Below, one piece after another: positions 1-8,759 of a stretch of 13,471 nucleotides of DNA. Under the pieces are notes generated by a model. The model was given only the letters and a program-made list of their open reading frames with translations. It was not told the origin of the DNA and made no database searches. The position numbers were made by a program, and so were the translations under genes. Numbering within the stretch: position 1 is the stretch's first letter; the number at the start of each line of letters is the position of its first letter. The stretch is from contig JASWJB010000589.1 of assembly GCA_032433595.1 (NCBI GenBank), forward strand, positions 1-13,471, read 5' to 3'. The stretch is from Conoideocrella luteorostrata (taxonomy: Eukaryota; Ascomycota; Sordariomycetes; Hypocreales; Clavicipitaceae).

Positions 1-520
1 AAAAAAACCTATTATATAGCTTAGATAGCTATTTAGGTAATAGATTTTATTTATAACAAGCTTTAATTGCATCCGTGGTGGCTATTCCAATTAAAAGGGT
101 CAATTGGACAATGTGGACGACATGGCTCAGTTAAACTGTCCCCAGCATGGGTAGCTACTCCGTACATCTGTTGGTCATCAGGTTCCGGGCCTGCTTCCCA
201 AATCACTCCGACATCTGACTCAGCCACTCATCTCTCTCCACACAAGGCCGTTTTGGAAATATTTTGCCACAACCCGGACTTTTGTGAATCCCACCCCAAG
301 GCTTGTTGCCTAAAACCTATGCACACCTATGGATGGCTACGCCACTGCAAGTGACCAACCAGCTCGCCTCGTATTGGATAGCTGTTGACAAACACGGACC
401 TTTGTGCTTATATGAGGCTATTCTGCCGAGAACATGTCGAATACTGAATATGTTTTACTCGTCCTTCACAACTTAGACTTCGTGCAAATCCACGCCATCA
501 AATTTCTCACTGGATAAAAC
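1..520. other. Left flank without a supported gene
   Basis: I see no convincing coding exon here. The first 66 bases are AT-rich with short internal repeats (ATAGCT occurs twice within about 20 bases), as is common in fungal intergenic DNA. A 27-codon frame starts at an ATG at 434 and stops at 515, with no good splice donor inside it. It could be part of the 5' leader of the CorA-like gene that follows. An upstream exon of that gene may lie in this stretch, because related proteins usually have a longer N-terminus. Confidence 0.5.
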
Positions 521-2171
521 ATGAAGCGCGTTGGTATCCTTAACTTCGGTAAGCTCTTCAGTCTTGTAACGGAGATTTGGAGGCTAACGTGGGTTCGGTT
601 AGTTGCAGGTAGTTGGGAGACAGGTGACTCGACCTGGGATAGTATATTGACAGTCAGTCTCGGATGAGAACCAGCTAATTTAGACCCGCAACGGCCCGTC
701 CCGCTAATCTTGGCGTACTTGGCAGTCGAATTTTCGTTCCAAAGGACAGCTCATGTATGTATGGTTAACCAGTTGGGACTTGTACGCATAGCGCTAATGG
801 GAGCTCCAGCTTCGCCTCATTGAGGACAATAGCAAATGCTCCAGATGTACTCAAAGCTCACATTATCGAGAAATTCGAACTCGAACCAGTCTTGCTCACC
901 AATATATGCCTGGACTCTAATGGCTTTGCAGGGTGTAAACCCGTCTGTAATGACCAAGGGAATCTCACTAGTTACAGTAAGCCTGTACAATATGTCTTCG
1001 TAGACTGACCGAATGGTTCATTAATATTTCTAGATTTCTGGTCCCGCTTCATTGCTAAACAAACGCATGAGAGACTGCGACCAAAAAGTAGTTTTATTCG
1101 CCGCACTCCGATGCCGCCACAGCTAGCGAAGGCGAATGTCCCCATCCATACTTCACGATCGATCCGAAATGGCTGGGAATGGTACGAGATGGGCTTTTTT
1201 GTTCAATGGACGCCCTCCAGTACCGTGATATTATGCTTCGACCTCCCTGAGCACTTCCAGATTGCGGTACGGAAAGCGTTTACGCTTTCCGCCAATAAAG
1301 CTGACTTCTCCGACCCGTACCGCATGTTTGCCACCATCATCAACGAACTGCTTCCAGTCTACGATAACTCGGTCTGGTCTATAAGGAATCATATTTGCAA
1401 CTGGGAGGCGGTACGTTCTTATGGACCCGCCAGTGGCGCTACCTGTTAACCGATTGTGGTAGGCTCGTACAGAGGAGCCTGACTATTCTCTGCTCCACGA
1501 AATCGCAAGGCATACAGTTCACATTAGTGAAACCATAAGTGTGGCGTCTAAGTCTCTGAAGGAGCTTCAAGAACAACACCGAGAGTTCGTGATTTACGGC
1601 CAGAGCAGACCCTACACTCAGGGGCATTGGTGTTGTGACCACTTCAAATTCCCACTGATGATACTCGATGGGCTGCTGTCAAGATCGAAGTCCAACGAAT
1701 GTCGTGTTCAGAATGAGACACAATTGGTAGGGCTTCAAATACGGTACCCAAACCGAGCGAGAAGTCGAAGTACTTACCCTTTGTTAGGCATTCCACACAG
1801 CTGCGCAGCGGGATAGTAGAATCCAATTGCGAATTGCAGAAGAGGCAAAGAAAGAAGCTACCACCATGAAGGCAATAGCTGTCATCACAATGACGTTCTT
1901 GCCTGCTACCTTCGTTTCGGTGAGGTCACGCTCCGCTATATGCGTCTGAAGATTCAGGCCTGACATTCCTTAGTCAATTTTTAGCACCCCATTCTTTCAT
2001 TCTGAGCCGGATAAAGCGGAGACGAAAAATTCATTTGTTGTATCTAATCAGTTCTGGATATATTGGGCGTTAACTTTGCCGCTTTCATTGTCAATATTAA
2101 CCATCTGGATATTTTGGGATCGAGTATGGATCAAAAGGCAGGGCAAGCCAAACCACTCTGTGGATGTCTAA
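521..2171 (+). CDS. CorA-like divalent-cation transporter family membrane protein, multi-exon
   Basis: Proposed exons are 521-652, 726-754, 810-976, 1034-1410, 1463-1726, 1788-1919 and 1974-2171, giving 432 residues with all phases consistent. Donors, CTNAC-type branch points (for example TGTTAAC in intron 1411-1462) and TAG acceptors are visible for the later introns. The C-terminal half has the features of fungal CorA-like proteins: a segment reading DNSVWSIRNHI, a helical stretch LLHEIARH..VHISET, a basic/polar run AQRDSRIQLRIAEEAKKEA, then two membrane segments, MKAIAVITMTFLPATFV (about 350-375) and FWIYWALTLPLSLSILTIW (about 394-415). The CorA superfamily makes pentameric Mg2+/divalent channels. 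The canonical GMN loop is not seen, so transport is not assured. The first two or three exons are weak: the 29-base exon is unusual, and a 54-base in-frame intron at 549-602 could also be removed. The ATG at 521 has a good context (AAAAC) but related proteins are often longer. Family call firm, 5' end unsure. Confidence 0.82.
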
Positions 2172-2573
2172 CAGCGATCGCCTTCCTATTTTCGGATCTG
2201 TGCCAGGTAAGAGTGCTAGTACAGCGCTATGCTTGCCAATGCGACTAGTCTTGTAGGCATTACCGTCAATGGCTGCTCTCCCGAATTGGTCTCCATCTCC
2301 GTCCCAGAACTCGTCAAAGAGGAGAGCTACCGCATGGTACGATATTGATGTAGCGTAGATGCGTTGTGCATTGGTGCCTGATTGGGGCCTGAACTCAGCA
2401 ATTTGGACACCTCGGCACAGTTGGAGCGGTTTAATCTCGATAGATACGTACGCCCATGTCGCAGGCTCAATTGATACGGTCGTCAAGGGGGTGACCAACC
2501 GGTTGCCATGCGGTCTACGACCCGAGATACCCCTTAGCCATTGAATGATCAACGAGTTACCATCTATCTTCAT
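2097..2573 (-). CDS. Possible hypothetical protein, 158 codons
   Basis: An uninterrupted 158-codon frame starts at a genuine ATG (2573, purine at -3) and stops at 2097, overlapping the last 75 bases of the CorA-like gene tail-to-tail. I do not recognise the product. It has no signal peptide or membrane segment, and one acidic, aromatic stretch (FDEFWDGDGDQFGRAA). A frame this long can arise by chance in a window of this size, and the opposite strand also carries readable short frames (2359-2544), so the coding strand is not certain. A real gene could also extend through introns on either side. Treat as a weak candidate. Confidence 0.28.
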   Translation of the reverse strand: MKIDGNSLIIQWLRGISGRRPHGNRLVTPLTTVSIEPATWAYVSIEIKPLQLCRGVQIAEFRPQSGTNAQRIYATSISYHAVALLFDEFWDGDGDQFGRAAIDGNAYKTSRIGKHSAVLALLPGTDPKIGRRSLLDIHRVVWLALPFDPYSIPKYPDG

Positions 2574-2618
2574 TTCACTCTTTAAGGAGGGTTAACATAC
2601 GGAGTAGTAGTATCGAAT

Positions 2619-2765
2619 ATGGGAACAGGGTGTATAAAATACGACGCAATTCTGGCACCTGGTGTGATCACGGATGGGTGCTTCTCTCGTTATAACATAG
2701 CAACTGTGAGTATTGGCTGGGGGCTGGGAATCAAGCGAGAGCTAGCACGCCTTCATTGGGTTTAA
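2619..2765 (+). CDS. Possible small protein or exon, 48 codons
   Basis: A short ATG-initiated frame follows in-phase through residues reading APGVITDGCFSRYNIAT and ends at TAA. A TATAAAA-like string at 2632-2638 lies inside it. A GTGAGT donor-like site occurs after the NIAT codons (about 2706), so this could be one exon of a larger or decayed gene. No family is recognised and no partner exon was confirmed. Low confidence. Confidence 0.15.
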   Translation: MGTGCIKYDAILAPGVITDGCFSRYNIATVSIGWGLGIKRELARLHWV

Positions 2766-3509
2766 AATAAATACGTGTATTGACTCGAGCAGAGTTGGCA
2801 GTGGATTGCCACTCTCTCAATTAAGAGATGAATCGACTAAATTTAAGGCAATATCCACTTCAAGGGCTGACCGTCTTAAATTGGTGCTCGCAAAATTACT
2901 TCTTGTACGCCAAGACCAGTGGACGTGTCACCGTGTATGCTTGCAAAAAGATTAGTAGAGCTAGCTGTATTCGTTAGCGCTTATCCGGAAAGACTGTCGT
3001 ACTATGAACCTAATAATGATACTGCACTAAGTAAACATTATCGATATCCATTATAGGCTTCTTATTGATCGAAGTGTTAAGCTTGTAACGAACCGTGAGA
3101 TATCCATTAATACATTACTCCATAGGTAAGTAGATATATCACAACAGTGTCTGGCTCTAGAAGTGGCGTTGTTCTTACATCGTCCTCCAAAAGAGGCACC
3201 GTCTCCTCCAAAAACTAATGCACGACCTCCGTAAATGGAGGCACACTTGCGGTGAACCTGTAATTCTGTTGTAAATCTGGTCCAAGAGTGTCACATTTCA
3301 CAGCAGGAAATGGATCTAAATAACATGCCGCTGCTATGCGACTCGTTGCCCAACTATTTATGCATCGGCGAAGATATGTAAGAGGAAATATATCTCAAAG
3401 ACGACAGGTGCTTGACTGACCAGTCGAACAGCCAGCCTCCAAACCCGCTATGTGAACTGAACCCTGAATATATGCCGCACTCTGATGCATTGAAAGCAAA
3501 TTTAGCCAC
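2766..3509. other. Intergenic stretch, no gene seen
   Basis: No long frame, RNA gene or splice-connected coding segment is apparent. AATAAA at 2767-2772 could serve as a plus-strand polyadenylation signal. A small cluster of CCTCC/GGAGG elements occurs at 3183-3242, including a short hairpin. The 3' untranslated region of the minus-strand kinase gene must lie at the right end of this interval. Confidence 0.5.
3226..3241. repeat. Short inverted repeat CCTCC-N6-GGAGG
   Basis: CCTCC and GGAGG flank GTAAAT, forming a five-base-pair stem with a six-base loop. Similar CCTCC...GAGG strings lie just upstream (3184-3197). It sits about 270 bases beyond the proposed stop of the kinase-ankyrin gene and could be chance. 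No function is assigned. Confidence 0.25.
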
Positions 3510-6500
3510 CTACACCCAAAGCATACCCCCAACCAGCACAATAAGCATTACCAAGTTCAAGAAACTTGATAGCCTCGAAATACCAACCACAAACCACGGC
3601 AAATCCGCCCTGGCAACCATCTCCCCACCCCCAAGATACCGAACCATCAGACCGTGCAAGCCATCCGCAACAAGCTGGAGACTATACAGCACAAGCGCAA
3701 TAGGCGTCGTTGTCTGGAAAGATGTGTACACCTGGCTCCACGTGCGGCGCGGAAGCCATGCAGCAACGGTAGCTGCAGGAAAAGCGAGGAAGAAAAACAC
3801 GTTAGCGCTTAAGGAAAGACAGAACTGACGAGGGGCCAACAAGCGTTAGTTTCCCAGGCTACTCCATTCATGCGCGGCTGTTCCAAGGGACTGGGAGGCA
3901 CAAGGGGTGGTGTCATGTCTTACCTTTAGCCTGTCCAATGCTATGAAACATCTTCTTCGGCCCATAGTGCACGCCACTGTCTGTCTCGATTCTCTTGCGC
4001 AAGTACAGGTTGCGGTTCGGTTTGCTCAGATCCATCCAATTGGCGGTCATCATCTCCGCGAATTCGGCTAGGAACGGGTTGGCTGCAGAGTTTGCTGTAG
4101 ACGGTTCGACGAACGGACGCCAGTGTGTATTTGTTGTTTCCCCTAGGCTGCCAAAGCGAGGGAGAAGGAAGCGCGGCACGCCATCTTCAGTCTTCGGATT
4201 GATTGGGCTCATGTCGCCGCTTATTTCCAGCGGACCGACCTCGACCGCTAGGCCCTCCGTGTCTGGTTCGAGCTCGGGGATATCGCCGGGCGAAATGGAG
4301 CGCTTGCCATCTAGTTTGAAGCCGGAGAAGACCTGGTGTGCATATATCCGTTAGCCCACGACGCGTATGTAGATGGATATCGGAAGAAGAGGAATATGAC
4401 TGACAAACCGACCAACTTTAGCCTCGGGGCTGATGTCAGAGCGCATGTTGACGAGAAGTCTGCACTTGTGTTTTACCCGGAGAGAGCCCAAGATGGTGAT
4501 GTAGCCGCGTCCTGGTTCTGGGAAAACGCGGTTCATGGGCATTCTTCTTGAGAAGAGAAGACGAGTCTTGGTGATAGCGTCCTACAGCTACCGTGTTAGT
4601 CAAGCGTTAAGGGCCTCACACGAATTCAAATCCTACAACTCAAACCACTGAGAAGTCACTTCGAACTTACGTTTGGGGGAAACATCCAAACTTCGATGAT
4701 GACATCGTAGTTCGGAACCGGCACTGCATCCCTGGCGGCTGCGAGCCTTCCTCCCATGCCAGCCAGGAGTAATCCGTTCGGACACGGAACCACCGTAGAT
4801 ATCCAACCCCAGATAGAGAATCCTCCTTTGAACGTTTTGACAACAAGGGAGGGCAATTCCATCGATTCTCCGTCATGCTGCGTGTAGCGTCTTATTTTCT
4901 CAGAATCGTTAGTTGTATTCCTTCATTATTATCCACGAATTCCCCGCGAGGTGGAGGGTCTCTACTTACACTGGCGCTTTAACACATGCCTCCGAGGGCT
5001 CGAAGTTAGGAAGAGTCTCCCTCATGAGAAACTTCACCCAGGTCATGTCTGAAGGGCGATAGGCGTAGCACTCTGGAGTATAGCATGTTGTATTCTCAGC
5101 CTCGGCCGACGCACCTTTGTCTAAGAGATAATACACGACCTCCCGGCCGCGGTCGTCGGAGATGTAGGTGACACCTTTCTGGCCCGGCGCCTTGGCCCCC
5201 AGTGGAACGAGGATGGACTCGGCGACGTCTTTGGCGGCGGTGCGGAGGTTTAGCTCAAACTCGTCAACAGCTAATGATGGGAAGTGGAGAGCGTGGAATC
5301 GGCGCCCAAACTCCTCTCTCGGCATGGTCCGCTTTGTGCCAGCTAGCCACGAGAAAATGAGTTCAATCATCACCATGGATTCCGGGTTCGAGGTTCTCAT
5401 GATCTGCGCCTTATTCACGCGGACGAACGGATCATGATCAGATGGGCATCTCGCGAGGAAGGGTTCGAACTTGTCGACCATCCTGCTCAAAAGGGGTGCC
5501 ATAGATTGAATAAAGGTCAAGTTCATGAAGCCGAGCCCACCAAGGCCCCGTTCCTGGATTGCCTCGTTGAACTCAGACTCGGAGATATCGAGCATCGTGA
5601 CCTGGCCGCGCCTGTTGTTCGGATTACGTGGATCAAGCGAAGTGACCTCCATGCTGCCTTGAAAGCCGTTCCCGGCGGCATATGCCTTGTGAAGAGGAGT
5701 GATGCCGGATATATCCGGCACGTTGATGTCGGCGCCATATCTGAGGAGTGTCTTGATACCGTCGAGGTTCCTGGCCGCGGCCGCACGATGAAGCGGCGTC
5801 CGGCGCCTGACGTCTTTGCTCTTGGCCAACAACTTTTCACGCGACAGAAGCAGCTTCATTGCCGCGTCTCCCTCGCAGAACTCGGCTGCGAGATGGGCCG
5901 CAGTAAACGACCACCAGCCATACTCGCGGGCCCAGATGTCGATATCCTTGCGCTTCAGAAGCAGCTCAGCCATGGCTGTGTCATCTAGCATGAGCGCTAG
6001 ATGGAGCGGCAACAGTGAAAGTGTCGAGGTTGGTCCGAGCTGGGCGTTTACGTCTGCACCTCCCTTGAGCAGCATCTTTGTCGCGCGCTTGTCTTGGCCC
6101 AGAATAGCACTGTGAAGTGGTGTCCACCGCGTATCGTCATCGCAGAGGCTCGTCTCACCCCTTGCGATACAGTTGGCCAAGGCAGCGTGGTTGCCGCGGT
6201 AAGCTGCCACATGTACTTCTGACACTTGCCATGCGGATATGGCTGGGCCAGTGCCAAGGTCTTGAGAGCTGAGGCCCAAGTGGTGAAGGTCCCTGGACAT
6301 TTCCTCTGGGCGCTGCGGGTATTTTTCATGCGATAAGACAGCTGCCGCAATCATTTGTTGAGGCTGAGCAAACACCTTCATATAGTCAGTGTCCTCACCG
6401 ATAAGCTTGAACGGGTTACTGTCGAGTTCTTGCTTAAACTGACGCACATCAGGCCTTTGGGCTTGAAGCGAAGCCTGGTCTTCATCCGTCATCGAGGCGA

Positions 6501-8045
6501 GAGCTATGATCCTGAGACCGAAGGGAATGTCCTTAAGAGGAAGGGCGTGCTCGATGGCAAGCGTCTTAAACTGCGAGACCAGTAACCTTTTAAGGGGGTT
6601 GGGAATCTCGCTTCCGTTATGAACAAGAGACATAAGGCTGATAGGAGAGAAAATTCCAGCCATCTCCGAGATACGGTGCTAGGAAACGATATCTGTCAGT
6701 GGACGTGGCTAAAGTAGTCTTCTGGCGCTCCTTACCTCGCGGGAAACCGAGGCACGACCAAAGGGTTGGAAGGTCGAAAAGTCAACAGGGGTCTTTCCCG
6801 CGCGGAACCACGCACGAGCGGTAGCAAGTAAACTAAATAAACCTGTTAGTGGAGGCGTCACCACAAATTTAACTCATGCTCCTACCTAGTTTGTGAAGAT
6901 CCGCTGATAAGAACAGAAATGCCACGTATATTGAGGAATCTATCTTTAGGGTGCCGTCGTAACGTTGAATATATAATGGTTCGAAATACCCGCGCGTCCC
7001 AGCCGCCTTCGGCGGCCAACGACCAGCCGTATTCAGCAACAGGGTCCCGATCATGAAGCTTTAGCGCGTCAACGTCACCGTCATACTTTGAAAAGAGCTC
7101 CCAGCCTTGGAGGAGGTAGAAGAGCAGGAGGCCGAAGGCGTAGATGTCGCGGCAAGGGTGAACCGAATACGCTGCCAGCTCGGCAGTGGCGCCGGGGAGG
7201 CATTCCGGAGCGTTCCAGCGACGACTGCCACCCCTTGGGGAATCTCCGCTGACAGTTATGCCACTGAGGCCGAAGTCTGCCAGCTTGGGCTGCCACTGGC
7301 CATCTCTACCCTGCCGAAACATCAGGACATTCGTGGGCTTCAGGTCGGCGTGGACAACTCCCAGCGAGTGAAGCACGCCTAGGCCGTCCGCGACGCCAGA
7401 GGCGATGCTGCAGACGACGTCGGGCGATATTGTGGCCTGGTCTTGCCGCCATGCCTCGAGATCAGGGCATCTGGCATCGGCGGCCTCCATGACCAGCATG
7501 GGACACACCATGCCACCAGCGTCGTCACCGCTGACATCCGAGCCTGAAGGAGAGTCCCGGAACAGAATTCCCAGAAGCTTGACGAGGTTGGGATGGTCGC
7601 AACGGCCCATGATCTCTATCTCGAACATGACATCGCGTACGAGCTTGCAGTATCTTCGCTGGCGCTCTCTTTGAGGACCACCGTTGTCCGCACTGACCGC
7701 CTTGTCAAATTTCTTGATGGCGACGACGCGCTGTGCATCCGACGACGTCCTTGTCCCGCCATTCCATGCCGCTGCCTCGACTGAACCGAAGTTTCCGCTT
7801 CGTACCGCTGCTTGTATGCGTGTGAGCTCTTCTTCTTTGACAATGGGGATGTTGTGAAGGGCAACGATCTCAAGAAGTCTGAACCAAGAAGGCGCTCCGT
7901 CGGGATTAAGATCATCGCCAGAATTGTTGCCCGCCACGGAAGAGAAGTATTGGGAGGTCAGCTCCGGCGAGCCTTCGATCTGCCGGCGCCGATCAGTTGA
8001 TAGGGATCCAAAGCTAACGTCTGACTGCGAGAAATCTGAAGTCAT
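3510..8045 (-). CDS. Protein kinase with ankyrin repeats and an unrecognised C-terminal region
   Basis: Exons, minus strand: 8045-6886, 6832-6736, 6678-4970, 4890-4671, 4581-4405, 4332-3924, 3772-3510; 1,344 residues. Introns carry branch points such as CACTAAC (intron 6885-6833) and CTAAC with GTAAGT donors (4969-4891, 4670-4582). Residues 80-375 form a protein kinase with intact motifs: glycine loop SGNFGSV (83-89), VAIK lysine 111, catalytic loop HADLKPTN (D234, N239), DFG (257-259), APE (279-281). Ankyrin-type repeats cover about 570-760 (motifs TPLHSAI, LPLHLAL, TPLHRAA, TPLHKAY, with GADVNAQ and GADINVPD turns); another degenerate one lies near 930-955. From about 990 on, no family is recognised; the last 86 residues hold two hydrophobic stretches. 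The ATG at 8045 is the first in frame. The donor at 4404 is ambiguous (alternatives at 4416 and 4476 keep frame). Exons 1-3 are firm; the C-terminal exons might be a separate downstream gene. Probable role: signalling kinase with a protein-binding ankyrin surface. Confidence 0.8.
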
Positions 8046-8380
8046 TTCGCCAGGAGGATATCCCTTCAGCAAGCACGTATCTGTGGTGGGCCGAGTCGTA
8101 GTTGTCAATGGCAGTGCGATATCATTGGGCTTGCAGCCCGATAATATCCGCGCTGGGCAAGGCAAATAATTTTGAGCGACAAGAAGCACACCCCCGTTCG
8201 ATTGACTACAAGATCAACTGCTGCAACAACAATTTGAGAGCAGGAGTAGCAGCTCAGGTTGTCGTTGGGACGGTTGGGCTTATACTCCATCGTAACCGGC
8301 ACCACAACTTTCCAGGGCCGAGTTTCAGCTGCAGCTTGCGCGACCCAATTGATCTACTAATTATTTATCGCTAGCGGCGA

Positions 8381-8420
8381 AGGCTGAGCCAGGGGCATGG
8401 TCGAAACTGGCGCTCAGCCT
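8381..8420. repeat. Inverted repeat AGGCTGAGC / GCTCAGCCT in the divergent promoter
   Basis: Exact nine-base arms at 8381-8389 and 8412-8420 are separated by 22 bases, roughly mid-way between the two genes. A third partial copy, AGGCTGAGG, follows at 8466-8474. Such symmetry could bind a dimeric transcription factor acting on both genes. No known fungal factor site is recognised in it. Confidence 0.45.
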
Positions 8421-8436
8421 GATATGCCGCAGCCGA

Positions 8437-8450
8437 AATATTGAATATTG
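8437..8450. repeat. Tandem AATATTG pair
   Basis: The heptamer AATATTG is repeated twice without a gap in the divergent promoter, about 310 bases upstream of the HeLo-pseudokinase start. It might be a regulatory site, but a pair of seven-base AT-rich units can occur by chance. Confidence 0.25.
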
Positions 8451-8759
8451 TGACAGGAATGGTCTAGGCTGAGGCTTAGTCCGAACCGCCACGTCACGGC
8501 TCTTCCCGGAAGTGTACTAACTAACTACGAAGCAGTTCAACGATCCGGATGTCACAGCCACGGAGTTGGACTATCGCCGCCGCGGGCCCTCAAGTGTCGT
8601 CTCAAGTTTTGTTTAAAACCACCATCCTCATTTCTGTATGTTGCAAGCCAGCATCTACGGCTACAAAGCTAGAACCAGACCCAAGGCAGGGCTGCCGCTC
8701 CAAAAACTCACGACTCTGCGAAACTGGAATTTGAATACGCCTACTACTACATCACCACC

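Larger units (their letters stand above)
8046..8759. promoter_or_regulatory. Shared divergent promoter region between the kinase-ankyrin and HeLo-pseudokinase genes
   Basis: The two start codons (8045 minus, 8760 plus) are 714 bases apart and transcription diverges, so both promoters must lie here. Visible elements are a CCAAT box at 8345-8349, a nine-base inverted repeat (8381-8389 and 8412-8420) with a further partial copy AGGCTGAGG at 8466-8474, and a tandem AATATTG pair at 8437-8450. No convincing TATA box is seen for either gene. The short frames crossing this interval use non-ATG starts or look random. Co-regulation is an inference from the arrangement. Confidence 0.6.

Noticed and set aside
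3412..3828. Plus-strand frame of 138 codons
   Set aside because: It opens with TTG, not ATG, and lies opposite the last exon of the kinase-ankyrin gene, which has better splice signals, correct phase and a sensible hydrophobic pattern. It is most likely an antisense shadow.
5434..5988. Plus-strand frame of 184 codons
   Set aside because: It is entirely antisense to the ankyrin-repeat exon; long opposite-strand frames are expected over GC-rich coding sequence, and its product matches nothing recognisable.
4966..6663. Ankyrin exon as a stand-alone gene starting at the ATG at 6663
   Set aside because: The frame continues upstream through two short introns with good branch points into the kinase exon, and the upstream exon 6736-6832 has exactly the right phase at both ends, so a fusion gene is the better reading.
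8045..8189. Upstream extension of the kinase frame by 48 codons
   Set aside because: The extension begins with GTG and has no ATG before the one at 8043-8045. A fungal nuclear gene would start at that ATG unless an upstream exon exists, and none was found.
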